This document shows, in pieces, positions 45,960-59,600 of a DNA stretch of 64,000 nucleotides. Both the position numbers and the translations under genes were made by a program. Source of the DNA: Camelus bactrianus. Its lineage: Eukaryota > Chordata > Mammalia > Artiodactyla > Camelidae. Location: NCBI RefSeq assembly GCF_048773025.1, contig NC_133559.1, positions 24,272,501 to 24,336,500 of the forward strand, written 5' to 3'. The notes beneath the pieces were generated by a model. It was not told the DNA's origin, searched no databases, and saw only the letters and a program-made list of their open reading frames with translations. The first letter of the stretch is position 1, and each line of letters begins with the position of its first letter.

Positions 45960-46880
45960 GGGGGGAGTCTCAGCCACACCACAAGCATCATCAGCCCCTC
46001 CGTGCAAATGACTCCGCAATCTACATCTGTAGGACACATCTCCCCTCTGAGCACCAGAGAGGCACAAAACTGCGGACTTGACATCTCCTGGACATCTCAG
46101 TGTGTGAGTCTGCATCTGCTGCCCCAGTCATACTTCCCTTCACTGCCAAAACCCAGTTGTCTTTTGATGTTCCTCCCCTCAAAGACCATCCAGGGGCCCA
46201 GGAGTCCTCTTGACATTTCCCCCTCCCCTTAACCCCGCCCCCATGTCCGGTCTAACACCGAGTCCTTGGGCTTTTACCTCCCACAGAGCTCTCCATTCTG
46301 TCCATTTCGTTCCTTGCCCAACATCTCTGCCTTAGTCCACGATTCCATCCTCGCTCATTTGGAACTTCATGGACTTCTATTCCTCTCCAGCCCTTCCTCC
46401 CCACTATAGCTGGAGGGATTCGTCCACCAAAATGCCATTCTGGTCACGCCACACCCCCCCTACTCCTGCTTACAGCACTGCAGTGGCATCCCAGGGCTTG
46501 TCAGGTAAAGGCTACACACTGGGAACTGGCCCACCAGCCCTGCCTGCCCTCGTCCCACAACTCTCGCCTTCACTTCTCAACCTCCAGCCCCACTTCGTTC
46601 AGCCCCTTTTACTTGCCACTCTTTCGTTTGCCACAGGTCCTAGAACATTCTTCCTTGTCTTCCCTGCCTATTTAAATTCCTAAAATTCAATTCTTGGACG
46701 CATCAAGCTTCGGACAGAGGCGCAAGGGTCTTTCCTTAGGGAAAACTTCCTTGCCCTCCCTGAGTTAGTTCATCTGTTTCCCCCACCAGATTTGTGGGCT
46801 TCTGGCTCACCACTGTACTCCCCGTGCCGTGCGGGGCCTGGCACACAGAGGCACATCAATAAACGTTTTTAAATAAAGGA
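45960..46880 (+). repeat. long L2 fragment
   Basis: C-rich L2 words run in order: GACATCTCCTGGACATCTCA, then CACAGAGCTCTCCATTCTG, CAGCACTGCAGTGGCATCCC, and a terminal GGCCTGGCACACAGAGGCAC with ATCAATAAACG. One of the longer old LINE copies here. Confidence 0.65.
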
Positions 46881-47124
46881 ATAAGCTCACTAGTAAGGAA
46901 ACAGCTGTATGTGATAAACATCCTCATTATGGAACACTAAGCAGTTGGTAAAAAGAATAAGTCTACATGTTCTAATATGGAATGAGGTCCATGATGTATA
47001 ACTGATTAAAAATAGTACCTTACAGAACAGTATGCAAACTGTGATCAGTTATTTTTTAAACCTGTTAAAAAAAATACAGCTATCTCTGTGTGAATGCATA
47101 GGCATGTATGTGTTTTAAATGGTC

Positions 47125-47200
47125 TGCAATATACCTGAAACTAATATAATATTGTAAGTCAACTAAACTTCAATTAAAAAATTAAAATAAAAAATTTTTA
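47125..47200 (+). mobile_element. camelid L1 3' tail, very short
   Basis: ATACCTGAAACTAATATAAT and AACTAAACTTCAATTAAAAA are the last bases of the L1 3' UTR. Confidence 0.8.
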
Positions 47201-47204
47201 AATT

Positions 47205-49130
47205 GCAAGACTAACACCAACCTACTTATAGTGGTTTACCTGGAGAAAAAGAATGAGACAAAGCAGAGAAAAACAGTACAGCAATTTCTACATCAACTTT
47301 CTGCTGGTTTAACTTTTTTCAATGACCCCATGGTATGGTCAAAATTATTTTAACAATACCATTTTAAAAATAATGATGCAATTCACTGAAGATCAGGAAA
47401 CTGGCCATTTCTATGTTCGGCAAAAAGAAAAATAATAATAACCACTCTGTGTATGATTCCTCAACAATGATAAAGTTGCAGAAACCAGCATATTTCAGCT
47501 CAGATCTTAGGTCTATCAATTAGCTGTGATGAAGAGGGAACAAAGAAGAGAACCACTGGAGAGGCCGGCATGTGTTGGCTTAATTAGGTCTTCCCTCACC
47601 TGACCTGTATAAACAACAAACGTTTTGAAAAATCACTGCTTTTTAATTCACTCATAAAATCCTGGAAGGAAAAATAAGAGAAAGAAATAATACCGTGAAT
47701 TTTTCTTGGTTCAGTTTTCTTTTGGTTGTTGTTACAAAAAAGTGATTACGTGAAGATATCTTTATTTTCCTTCACTTGCCAAAGAAGAAATCCTTTGTCG
47801 TCTTTACCAAAGTTCCAAGGAAAAAGACAGCTTTCTAAAGCCACACAGATTGCAGAGGAAGGAGCAGGGACAAACAGACAGGATTATTCTACAGCTAAAG
47901 CACAAAACCTCACTTTGGTTGTCGAGAGAAGTGTGTGCAGGTGGACAGACCCACAGTTAGTGAGGAAGAAGAGGTAGCTGTGTGGGAGTGAGTTCTCCGG
48001 CAGCCAGCCTACAAGGGAGAGCCCGGAAAAGTCTGTCAATATAGAATAAACGCTGTCACTTGGAGCTGCACTGATTCTTTTTTCAGACTAACTAATGGCT
48101 CAGAACAACCAAACGATGACTAAAATGTGAGTCAAATGCTTTCAAATCAAATCATGCCAATGAAGCAGGAACACAGGCAAGCAGAGAGCAGGTCATTAGA
48201 GCGTCTAACCAATACTTGTTAAACCCGAAGAAACTCACGCTCCTTAATGACTGCCCGTTTCAATCTAAGTCACTTTGATGTGAGCGAGCCGGGGACAATC
48301 GACCTTTATTACTAGTGACATCTACCCATCAGCTCTGAAGGTGGGAAAAGGTAGCTCCCAGTGGGGCATGTACACTTTTCTCAATCCTGATTTGTCTTCC
48401 TTCTCCCCTGGGGTCTATCCAGCATGTCTTCAATTATCCCAGAGGGTGTCCAGAGATTCTAAAATGAGCCTCGAAGTTGGTGTCTTGATATTTTTGAAAA
48501 CTAACTAAATTCAAAAATAGCTCAAATTAAGAAGTAAGTTTGGGTGAAGGCAGGTGAAGAGAGGCTTATTAAATGCAACCACAGGGCGTGCAGCCCCCAG
48601 AAGGTGAAAATGTGCAGCCGGGCCCAGGGGAGACAGCAGCCCGTGCCCTCGTGGAAGCACCAGGTGGGCCCACAACAGACACGTGGGCGGTTTCCCTGAT
48701 CTCTTCTCCCTCCCTCTTCCTTCTGCTAATTTCTCAGTTTTAAATTCTTTCCCTAAATGCTCCCTTTCTATTTTTTACAACTCAATTCTTCCAAAAGCTT
48801 TTTGGTGAGGAGACCCTGAGAAGATGGGTGTTTTCGAATGGCCTGGGTACCTATCAAGAAACAGAGCCTCTTACCATGTTTCCTGGAAAAGGACCTTGTG
48901 AAGAATAAGAATCAGGTGTCTGCTTTTATCCCCACAATCCCCTCCTCTCGGGGAATGACCACTGATGCTAGAGGGAGGGCTAGAGAGCAATGCTATAACC
49001 AAGCAAAGGCAAAGGGCCTCTCCCCACAGGCCAGGGCCGGGGCAGCGACTGGAGCCCACTTCAGCCTCAGCTGGGCTCTCTCCTCACACTCCCTATTCTC
49101 GTCTCTGAATGCATTCACTTCGATGTGGGG
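47205..49130. other. intergenic spacer, nothing recognised
   Basis: Unique-looking sequence downstream of CRYZL2. I find no exon or named repeat. Confidence 0.4.
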
Positions 49131-49135
49131 GTAAT

Positions 49136-49595
49136 ATATTCTTTTAGTTTTTATTTTGGTAAAAGATACATAGCATGAAATTTACCATTCTAACCATTTT
49201 TAAGCACACAGTTCAGCGGCATTAAGTACATTCACATTGTCGTACAACCATCACCACCATCCATCTCCAAAATTTTTTCATCTTCCCAAACTGAAACATT
49301 AGAGCCATCAAACAACAGCTCCCCCACTGTCTCCTCCTCCCAGGTCACGGCAACCACAATTTTACTTTCTATGAATTTTATTCCAGGTACTTCACATAAG
49401 TGGGATTATACAATATTTGACCTTTTGTGACTGGCTTATTTCACTTAGCATAGTGTCCTCAAGGTTCATCCATGTTGTAGAATGTGTCAGAATTTCCTCC
49501 CTCTGTAAGGCTGAGTAATATTCCATTATATGTATATACCATGTTTTGTTTATCCACTCATCTGTGATGAACATGTGGGCTGTTTCCAGAGTAAC
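49136..49595 (-). mobile_element. old L1 3' end
   Basis: TTACCATTCTAACCATTTTT, ATCACCACCATCCATCTCCA, TTCACTTAGCATAGTGTCCT and TCCATTATATGTATATACCA are reversed L1 words. It lies about 1 kb downstream of the CRYZL2 stop. Confidence 0.85.
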
Positions 49596-49664
49596 TAATT
49601 CTCAATTTAATCTCACAAATTAAGACCTGCAGATCACTCATATTCAATTCAGTTCAAGGGTAAC

Positions 49665-49790
49665 TCACTGTGCAAGGAAATAAAGGCTTGGAGACCTTAA
49701 GTAACCACCTCTCAAGTGCTGAGACTGGGATTCAAATCCACATCTTGGATTCAGAATCCTATGTTCATTCCACTAGGCATGCTGCTCCCG
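49665..49790 (-). repeat. MIR fragment
   Basis: GAGACCTTAAGTAACCACCT and CTGGGATTCAAATCCACATC are reversed MIR words. Confidence 0.6.
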
Positions 49791-50615
49791 CTGGTGCAAG
49801 GCAGAATGTGACACATCCTAGGAGAGAAGCTTCAGGAAGGTAGAAGGGAAACAAAAGAGATGAGCACCCACCTGAGGGGAGAAGCTCATGCAGAGGTAGG
49901 TCTTGGAGGTCATGAAAGCTTGTGTTAAACAGAGATAAGGGGTAAAAGAAACTGCTTAGCAGAGCAAAGTAGGGAAGGCGGGCAATCCAAGTGTACACGG
50001 AGGGGCTGGTGGAGCTGTCCAACATACAGGTGGAAACACAGAGGGACGAAATCCTGGTCATAATGAAATCTAGCTGGAGGAGTCTGAGCTCCACCCTGCA
50101 GACGATGGTGAGCCACTGCTGGGTTCTGAGACATACACAGTCATAGCTGTGCTTTGGGAAGGTCGCCATGGCAATAATGTAGAACAAAGATGGAGGGGCG
50201 AGGGTAGTTTGAAGGTAGGAGAGTCAGTTAGAAGGTGACTGGAATTAGCAGATGTGACATAATTAGTCAGAATGGAAAAGAGGATATGGAAGTGAGAGAC
50301 CTCTTAGAGGTGAGGATGACAGAACCTGGCCATTGATACATTATGAATAGGGAGACCAGACATCCTAGTTTGTCTGGGACATCTGTCTTCCTAGCATCCT
50401 TTCACTCTCAAATGGGTCCAAATTTGGACAATAAAGTATATGATCACACTAACTAGGAATAAGAAAACAGACTCAAAGGTGACTCTAAAAGATTTTGAAA
50501 CTGTGTTAATGAGGAAGGTGGTAAAACCTTTAAAAACACAGAAGGGAAATCAGGGTTTTTGGAAACATTACGAGTTTGGATTTAGACACACTGAGTTTGC
50601 TGCTGAAGTGAGGAG

Positions 50616-50684
50616 TTATTTAAGGGACAGAAGCACCTTGCCTGTGGATTTGCGCTGTGTGACATGAAGGAAGGCATCATTGAC
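50616..50684 (-). CDS. CRYZL2: CRYZL2 last coding exon with stop
   Basis: The acceptor ATTTTTTTAG| at 50685 is followed by 22 codons, [20 protein letters not shown] and LK, and a TAA at 50618-50616. The sequence fits the C terminus of mouse Cryzl2 almost residue for residue, from memory. No AATAAA or ATTAAA on the minus strand is evident in the next kilobase, so the polyadenylation site is not identified. Confidence 0.88.
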   Translation of the reverse strand, partial: VNDAFLHVTQRKSTGKVLLSLK

Positions 50685-53600
50685 CTAAAAAAATAAATCC
50701 AGAAAAAAATGTGGTCAGATTTGCATATATGCACATTTCAACAAACATCTGTTGCTGGCTCAGTTCTTAAAAGAGCTAAAGTATTAAGATATGTCTCCAA
50801 CAAAGTGTATACAGCTAACTGTGCAATATTAACTCAATAACTGATCACCACAAACTCAAAGGAAAACAATAAGAATAACCTAACCTCAGTTCTAAACTAC
50901 CATTTTAATGTTGTCAGGCAAATGAGAGCAGGTGAAAAGTCCTCAGGCCTGTCCATACTCTGCTGTAATATTTCTGTGTGTTCTAGCTTTTAAAAGAATA
51001 GAGCTACTGCCAGAAGAATCAATCATTGAATTTTTTTATCATTTTTATCTTTTTATTAAAATGGTCCTATTTTCAGTATAACTGAAACTGCAGTCTCTCT
51101 CAAATCCATTTTTAGAAGTACAAGGTTATAAAACATAAATTAAAAAGCAGTCACAGTAATCAAGACAGTGTGATATTGGTGTATGAATAAAAAAAAAAAG
51201 GTCCATGGAACAGATTAGAAGAGCCCAAAAATAGACCCACACAAATATAGTCAACTGATCTTTGACAAAGGGGCAAAGACTATTCAATGGGAAAAGGGCA
51301 GCCCTTTCCAAAAAATGGTGCTAGAACAACTGAACATCCACATGTGAGAAAAACAAAAAAAGAATCTAGACACCACCCTTATATGTTTCACAAAATTAAC
51401 TCAAAATGGATCTTACACATAAATGTAAAAGGCAAAATTATAAAACTTCCAGAAGAAAATAAGAAGAAAAGTAAGGTACCTTGGGTTTGGCAATGAGTTT
51501 TTTAGATACAACACCAAAGCACAATACATGAAAGAAAAAATTGGTTAACTGGACATCATTAAAATTAAAATCTGCTCTGCAAAAGACACTTAAAAGAATG
51601 AAAAGATAAGCCACAGCCTGGGAGAAAAATATTTGCACAATGCTTCTCTGATAAAGAACTCGTGTCTAAGATATACAAAGAATTCTTAAAACTCAAAAAT
51701 AGGAAAACAAACAACCCCATTTAAGAATGTGCAAAAGCTCTGAGCAGAAATTTTACTAAAGAAGATACACAGATGGCAAATAAGCATATGAAAAGATGCT
51801 CAATATCATATATTGTTAGAGAACTGCAAATTAAAACAACAGTGAGATACAACTACACACCTACTGGAGTGGCTAAAATCCAAAAAGGAACACCACCAAA
51901 TGCTGATGAGGCTGTGGAGCAATGGGAACTCTCATTCACTGCTGGTGGGAACACAAAATGATACAACTACTTTGGAAGACAGTTTGGCAGTTTCCTATAA
52001 AACTAAACATAATCCTACCATATGATCCAGCAATCGCGTTCCTAAGTATTTACTCAAATGAGCTGAAAACTTACATCTACACAAAAACCTACACAAGAAC
52101 GTTTACAGAAGCTTTGTTCATATTTGCAAAAACTTGCGCACAACCACCAAGATGTCCTTCTGTAGGTGGATGGGTAAACAAGCTGTAGTACATCCAGACA
52201 ATGGAACATTATTCAGTGATAAAAAAAAAAAAAAAGAGCTATCAAGCCATGAAAAGACATGGAGGAAATTTATAAGATACAAGATCAGCTTACAAAAATT
52301 ACTGCTATTTCTCTATATCAGAAATAATCAACTAGGAAATAGAACAGAAATAAAATATTGTTCTCAAAGGCAACAAAAACAATAAAGTAGTTGTAATGAA
52401 CATAAGTCAGAATAATCCAGGAGACTTTAAGGGAAAAAAACTTTAAACTCTATTCAAAACCATGAACAATCTGAATAAGTAGCAATATATCCCTGTTCAC
52501 AAGTAAGACAATTAAAATTGTAAAAAATATCAATATTACCCCAAATTCACCACTAAAGTCAACACAATTCCATTCAAAACTGCAGCCAGATTCTTTGAGG
52601 AGCTAAATAAATGTATTCCAAAATTTATCTAAAAGGATAAAGATTCACAACTAGCTTAGTCACACTTGAAAAAGAAGAACGCAGGTGGAAGAGTTACTCT
52701 TCTAGATATTAAAACATACTTCAAAGCTATAAACATAAAACAGTGTGGTATTATTACAGGAACAGATACGTGAACCAAGGGAACAGAACAGAGAGCAGAG
52801 AGCAGACACTTACATGTATATCTGGGAATTTGAAATAAGACAAAGGTGGCACCAAAAATCAGTAGAGGAACAATGAACTGTTAGGTCTGAGAAAACAAGC
52901 TCAGTACAAAGAGAAGAACTGAAACTGGTTACTAAATTTATACCCAATACAAAGGTGACTTCAGATAGATTTAAATCCTTAAGTGTGAAATAAAAGAACA
53001 CAGTTAATAGAGAAAATCACTGTGATTCAGGGATGACAAAGGATTTGTTAAACAAGTCCCAAATAACACAAACCATAGACAAAACATTGATGTTTGACTG
53101 TATTAAATCTAGAAAAAAGTGACAGACACATGACAAATTTGGAAGGACAGACTTGTAAAGCCTCAAACGAACATCTGGAACCTTGCTACTCACAGGGTGG
53201 TTCAGGACCACAGGCTTCTGCATCATCTGGGAGCTTATTACAAATGCACGGTCTTGAGCCCCATCCCACCCTTATTAAATCATAATCTGCATCCTAACAT
53301 GGTTCACGTGCAGATTAAAATTTGAGAACCACAGGTTATACAAGGAGCTTTTGCAAATTAGTAGAAAGAGACAGAAAGTCTCACAGAAAACTGCCTGAAG
53401 GGCTTAAATTGCAGTGCAATGAGCTGGAAACCTGAATGGCTAGCAAATATATAAAGAGATGCTTAAATTAATGAGAAACCGAGGAAATACAAATTAAAAT
53501 AACAATAAAATGCCACTTTATGCCTATCAACTTGGCAAAAATCAGAAAGTTGGACAAATGCTACATTTCAACAGGGTGGCAAATAAACAAGAATTCTCAT

Positions 53601-56600
53601 GCACTGCTGAGAAGGGCATAAACAGGGCAAGTCATTCTGGAGAGCAGCCGGCAGTCAAATGAAGGATGCATACATCCTATGACCCCCCAACCCGAGTCCT
53701 GGGAAGATACCCCCAAAGCGACATTTGCACAAGTCCCGAGGGTTATCTATGAGACTGTTCATTGTAGCACTGATTATGGCGGCAGGCAATCAAGTCAACT
53801 TTGAGGTTTATCATTAGGGAATGGATCTGTAAACCATGGTAGATGCACACCATGGACGCTATGCAGCGGTGGGAAGTAATGAACTGGATACAGGACCAGC
53901 AATGCAGGTGGATCTTAGAAAAGCAGCACTGTGTGCAAAACGTAAAAAACAGAACACGATCTACAGCACATTTATGTCACTTGAAAATAAATTAGCACAC
54001 AAAATGATTCTGCGTGTCTTACAAGGAAATATAAATCCAAAGATATGTACCGAACACATGATAGAGACTGACTCAGAAAACGAGAGTAAGTAGAGACAGC
54101 CATAAACATACAGACGTAAAAGCCAGAGACGGGCCTCGTGCCAACAGCCAGGAAGATGTGCTTCGAAACGAGGATTACGATTAACCAACCCTTTCCACTT
54201 GGACTCCTTCCCCAAAAGCATAAGAAAAATAAATAAATAAAAATAAGCCAAGAAACCAATCAATTGTGGCAATCTCTCTGCAGCCTGAAATTCCTGATTT
54301 CGAGAACATCTGTCTTTCAGGCCTTTGGGCCTTACAGAGACCTTCCCAGTCTGTGCAAATTTAGATGTTCTTGGAGGAGGCAGAAGAGGGCTAAGACAGA
54401 TGTTTGAAACACTCGTCTTCACCCTGTCCATCACTCAAAGTACATCTCCAGGCGACTCACAGCTGCATCACGCTCCCTGTCAGTTAGAAGCTTCTTGTTC
54501 CCAGGGATCTGTCATAGCCCACAACAGAAATACTTGGGAAAACAAGCATAATTGGAGAGACTGATATTTCTTTCCACCTGGCATCCTTGAGAAATGAGGA
54601 ATCTCCTGCAAATAAATGTTAACATAAAAAGAAAGTTGTCTCTGCCAATGCTAAAGCTTATTTTTAATCATTCTGCATATAGATCTTTATAAAAATGTGG
54701 CACATATATACCTGACTTCTTTAAAAGATATTATGAGGGGCGGGGGAAGCATAATCTTTCTGTCCCATGATTTGGGAATCTCAGAATTTTGAGCATACGT
54801 TATTTTGCCCTCTGTTTTTCGGATGTTCTGTTAATTCTGTGTCTAGCTGCCACTTCTGTTGTGATAGCGGCTTCTAAAAATAACCCAGCTCTATCCCTTC
54901 CTACCTGGTGGTTTCTATCTGGGTAGGGAAAACAGACAACCAGTTGTGTTAGGGGCTGGATGTTTAATACGAGTGATGAGTCTCTGAGTGAGAGACTAAG
55001 AAGTGAAGTACCAGGCTTTAGACCAGAGGGTTTTGATAGGTAATTCAGATGCCTGGGGACATTGTCCCCTCCTGTATTCTACAGGCTGTGTCACGCAGAG
55101 GGAGGCTGCTCCACACGAATCGAATGCCTACACAGATACACAGGCTGTTCCCAGAATCTTGGTTCTCTGCCCTGCAGTGGGTGAAGCCAGAATTAAATTT
55201 GTCTCCAGAGATATGCAACCTGGAATTCGGGGGCTGGGTGAGGATTTTGCTTTTGTTTTAGGTTCTGTTGGAATTCTTAATTAGCTCATCAAACCGGCAT
55301 AATCAGAGTTAACTATCATTCCCTAAATATATTATGCTGACTCATCCTTCTCATTAGAAACTAGCGTTTCCCCTCTCGCAGCACTGTCCTAAGACCATCC
55401 CAACTGAAAAATAAATTCCTTAAGTCTTACTTTTTATTGACTGGCATACAGAATATACCTAGTGAATGTCTGACGAATAAAATAAACTCACGAATGAATG
55501 AATATATCGGGGGCTGAGTGGGACTGTTTTTAAAAGGTAGACATGTTTAGTTAGCGATACACTGTCACAGCTGAATTATATGCATCGGCTCACTGCTCTG
55601 ATAGAAGTTAATCTGAATCCTCTTTTAAAAGTCAGTCAATGCATTTCACCAGAAAAGATACAGATGGCAAACGAGCATATGAAAAGATACTCAAGATCAT
55701 TCTTCATTAGGGAAATGCAAATTAAACCCACCATCAGCTACCACTACACACCTATTGGCTAAACTTGAGGAAAACAACTGACAATACTAAGCTCTGGCAG
55801 ATGCAAAGCAACAATGCTCACACACTGTCAGTGGAAATGCAAAATAATACCACCACTTTGATAAGCAGCTTGGTAGTTATTAAAAGGTAACCATGTAGAA
55901 GCAAATCAGTATAAACAAAATCCTGAAATGTTCAAACACTGTACGTTGGAGCACCAGCTTCTAATCCAAAATACATCAAAAAAAGGAGAAGGAGAAGGAG
56001 GGGGAAAGAAGGAAGGAAGGAAAGAAGGAAGGAAGGAAGGAAGGAAGGAAGGAAAAGAAAAACCTATAAACCCACGTACTGTGGGCTTTGCTAGGAATGC
56101 GTTAACAGTATCCCTGTCTTCAAAATCATGGGCTGTAGAGACTGCTTCTCGTGACTGAGGCAGAGAGAGTGAGCTGCTGGCTTGGCCAGCTTGCCCTTCT
56201 TGAGGGGCATCAACATCTGTTACTTCTGAACTGACGTTCTTATCTAATGACATTCTCTAGCCACCACTGGAGACTTGGGGTGTGGGTGACGGGCTAGGGA
56301 AGAACCAGCTGCTCGGTAAATAAAGCCAACTAAATATCTGTATAAATTTAACAAAAAGGTTAAACATATACTTAGTGAATGACCCAGAAATCCCAGTCAG
56401 AAGGTAAATAAAAACATAAGTCTATACAAAACTTATACATGAATGTTTATGGAAGATTTATTCATAATCACCAAAAAGACTAACTAATCAAATATCTATT
56501 AACAAGTGAAGGAAAAAACCAAGTTGTGGTAAGTCCATTCAATGATATTATTCAGCAGTAAAAAAGAACTAACTACTGACTTATGCAAAAACATGTGAAG

Positions 56601-59600
56601 CATGTTGCAAAGTTGCATTATGCAAAGCTGACTCAAAAGGCTACATACTGTATGATTCCATTAATATGACGTTCTGCAAAAAACAAAACTATAGGAACAG
56701 AGAATAGATCCGTGGCTGCCAGGGGCTGTGGGGGTAGAAGGGGACTGATGACAAGGGACACAAAGGAGCGTTTTGAAGTGATGGAAATGTTCTATATCTT
56801 GATTGTAGGGGGGGTTAGATGACTAAACATGTTTGTCAATTTACAATTTGCAGGGAATTTTACTGTATATAAATCATCCCTTAATAAACCCATCTTTTAT
56901 TTTTTAACACCTCTATTGTGGTATGGTTCCTGTATAATAAACTACACATATTTCAAATGTACAATTTAATGCATTTTGATAGAAGTGTATACCAATGAAA
57001 CCACTACCAATCAAGATTGCTAACATTTCCATCACTCCCCAAGAGGTACAGTTTTAGAATTCCCAACCTATCCCTTCCCATCTCCTTTACCTACCAGTAA
57101 CCTTAAAAATAAATCTGACTTGTGAAAAAAAAAAAAGGTCAAGCCATGTATTACTAACCACAAAATTAAATAAATTTTCAAAATTAAGTGTCAGCCTGGG
57201 TTCCTTAGAAAATACAGCCTGATCAAAATGTATGCCCTAATGCTACATGGCAATCCCAGGGAGGTGAGGGTGAGGGGAGAGTGGGGTGATCAAGGAAGGA
57301 GGAAGAGGAACCACAAGGCATGTGTTACTGGTCCGGAACTGGCCCGAGCTGCGGGGGGACACGCAGCTGGTTGTTGTTCACACGGGTCTGCTCCAGAGAG
57401 GTTGTATGGAACCCGGGGCCCATTGAAATGGCCCATTGGGAAGAGGAAAGGCAACTGATTTATCTCTTCTCTCCATGTGCCCAGGCTTGCCCATGCAGGA
57501 GCTCCTCCCCACCTCTGGGTGGTTACCCAGACCCCACATATGGTTTCTGGGGCCACCAGACCTTCAGCAGGCCCTTGGGGTCAGACCTCTGCACCGGAGC
57601 AATGGCATCTCTTGCCCCAATGGGCAAAACAGAGGCCTCGCCTCACGTCAGCCCTATCCTGGGGGAAAGCATGAGCCTATCAACAGTGTCAGGAGATGGG
57701 CCCGAGGGCCGGGCCGGGGCTGTGTGACTGCAGGGGTGGGCAGTGGGAACCATCACTGGAGAAGTGTGACAAGAGGCCCAGGCCTGGGGCAGGTGGGGCC
57801 GGCTGATGTGGGGAGGCCCCTACACTGGGTCTACAGCAATGGACTAAAACTGATACTCCATCTAAACTGAAGGAATAGGGGTAGGGGAGAGCATAGCTTA
57901 GTGGTAGAGCACGTGCCTAGCATGCATGAGGTCCTGGGTTCAATCCCTAGTACTGCCGTTAAATAAATAAACCTAATTACCTTCCCTCAGCAAAAAAAAA
58001 AAAATAAAAAATTTTAAAGAGCAATTTAATTTTTAAGAATATTCCATAGATACACTCAGGAAACCTCAGACAATTTCTATCCATTAAATTTGTTCATGTG
58101 GTGATCTCACCCCACCTTCACATAATAAACACGTTCAGCTCCGTGAGGTTTAAGTCCTGCGTCAGGTTGGGATGTGTGTGGGCAGCTCCCTAGAGAAAAC
58201 AGACTCTGGCACATCTAAATAATGTCTTCCTCTGAACAGATCTTGGGGCTAATTCACAACCCACCCGTTGTCGTGGCACGGATACCACCCTTCAGAAAAC
58301 GATACCTGCTAGTTAAAATTCAAAACCTGAAGACTGCGTCTCTAATCTTGCCTCTAAAATGTCAATGTAAAAGTGTTACAGTTCAGGGACCTGCAAAAGC
58401 TCAACTCTGTATTTTATAATGACTATGTATTTTGCTTTAAACGATATACTGAGGGTTGACCATGTGCTTTTATACGTACTACCTTATTTAATCCTCATAA
58501 GCATGTAGGAGTTAGGGCATGTTACTGCTCTCATCACAGGTGAAGAAACCAAGGCACAAAGATGTGAGTCTCTTGCGCATAGCCAGTTAAGTGGCAGCGC
58601 CTGGCTCTGAACGCCAGTGGCCTCACCCATACCCATGATCATCCACTGAAGAGATGTGTGAGTACCTGCCGGGATCTGGAGGTACAGGCAGCATGTGGGC
58701 CTCTGGGAATGACGGGCATCATACAAGTCCTTACAAGTGGATGAAGAAGAAACAGAGAGTGCTACGGATGCTCACACCTGTTGCCTACTAAAAAGCCTAT
58801 AATACAAATACGTGGTCATGTTAATACCAACTAGCAATGTCAAATCTATAAGCCCACATATTCAGGAGAAGATGTAAGCTGGGAAGCACTGGCATCTCTG
58901 GTGTTATGCAGATGTTAAGTACTGCAGTCATTTTCCAAACAGATTCTGATCATTTTTTTTCCAATGTGTTAACTGATTTACGTGAAAAAATATTACCTAG
59001 GCTTTAAAGTTCAGTGAAATTAATTATAATTTCCTTTAGTCATCTTCATTTTAAAAGAACAAAATATATAAATTCTGGTACTGCTTAGGAAAATCCAAGA
59101 TTCCTGTTCATTTTAACAATAAGACAGCTTGTTCACATAGCTAATTTCATGATAGATGGATAAATTCTGTGCTCTAGAAAAAGGTTTCTAAAAAGCAGCT
59201 TCTGGCTTGTTTGAGGAGAGAGTATGAATGACGTAGCCATAAGGAGCCCTCATTCCGGGGTCAGAGACCAACCCGGACTGGATTCCAGGTCTGTCACTTA
59301 CGACATAACATTGGGCAGATTTCTCAGCATTTACAGGTCTTGATTTCATCTGTAACCTACGATAAAAATGGCTCATACCTTAAAGAGTTGCTGTGACGAT
59401 TAAGTGAGAAAATGCCTGCAAAGTGCTTAGCACAGTTCTTGACCTACTGTATGTAAGCACCTAGCGTCTGTGAGCTGCCGTCACTATTAACACTATTATC
59501 CTAAATAGCTTGCACAGTGAAAGAAGCAGGAAGGGAAGGAATAGTGAATGGATGGTGTGTGAATCAGATGCTTAAAATGTGTCAGGGAGCTTGGCCTCAG

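Noticed and set aside
53961-54434. 157-codon open frame on the minus strand
   Set aside because: Much of it is antisense to L1-derived sequence.
57436-57870. Coding exon in the GC-rich block
   Set aside because: Several frames are open at once because of base composition; no conserved motif and no convincing splice-site pair.
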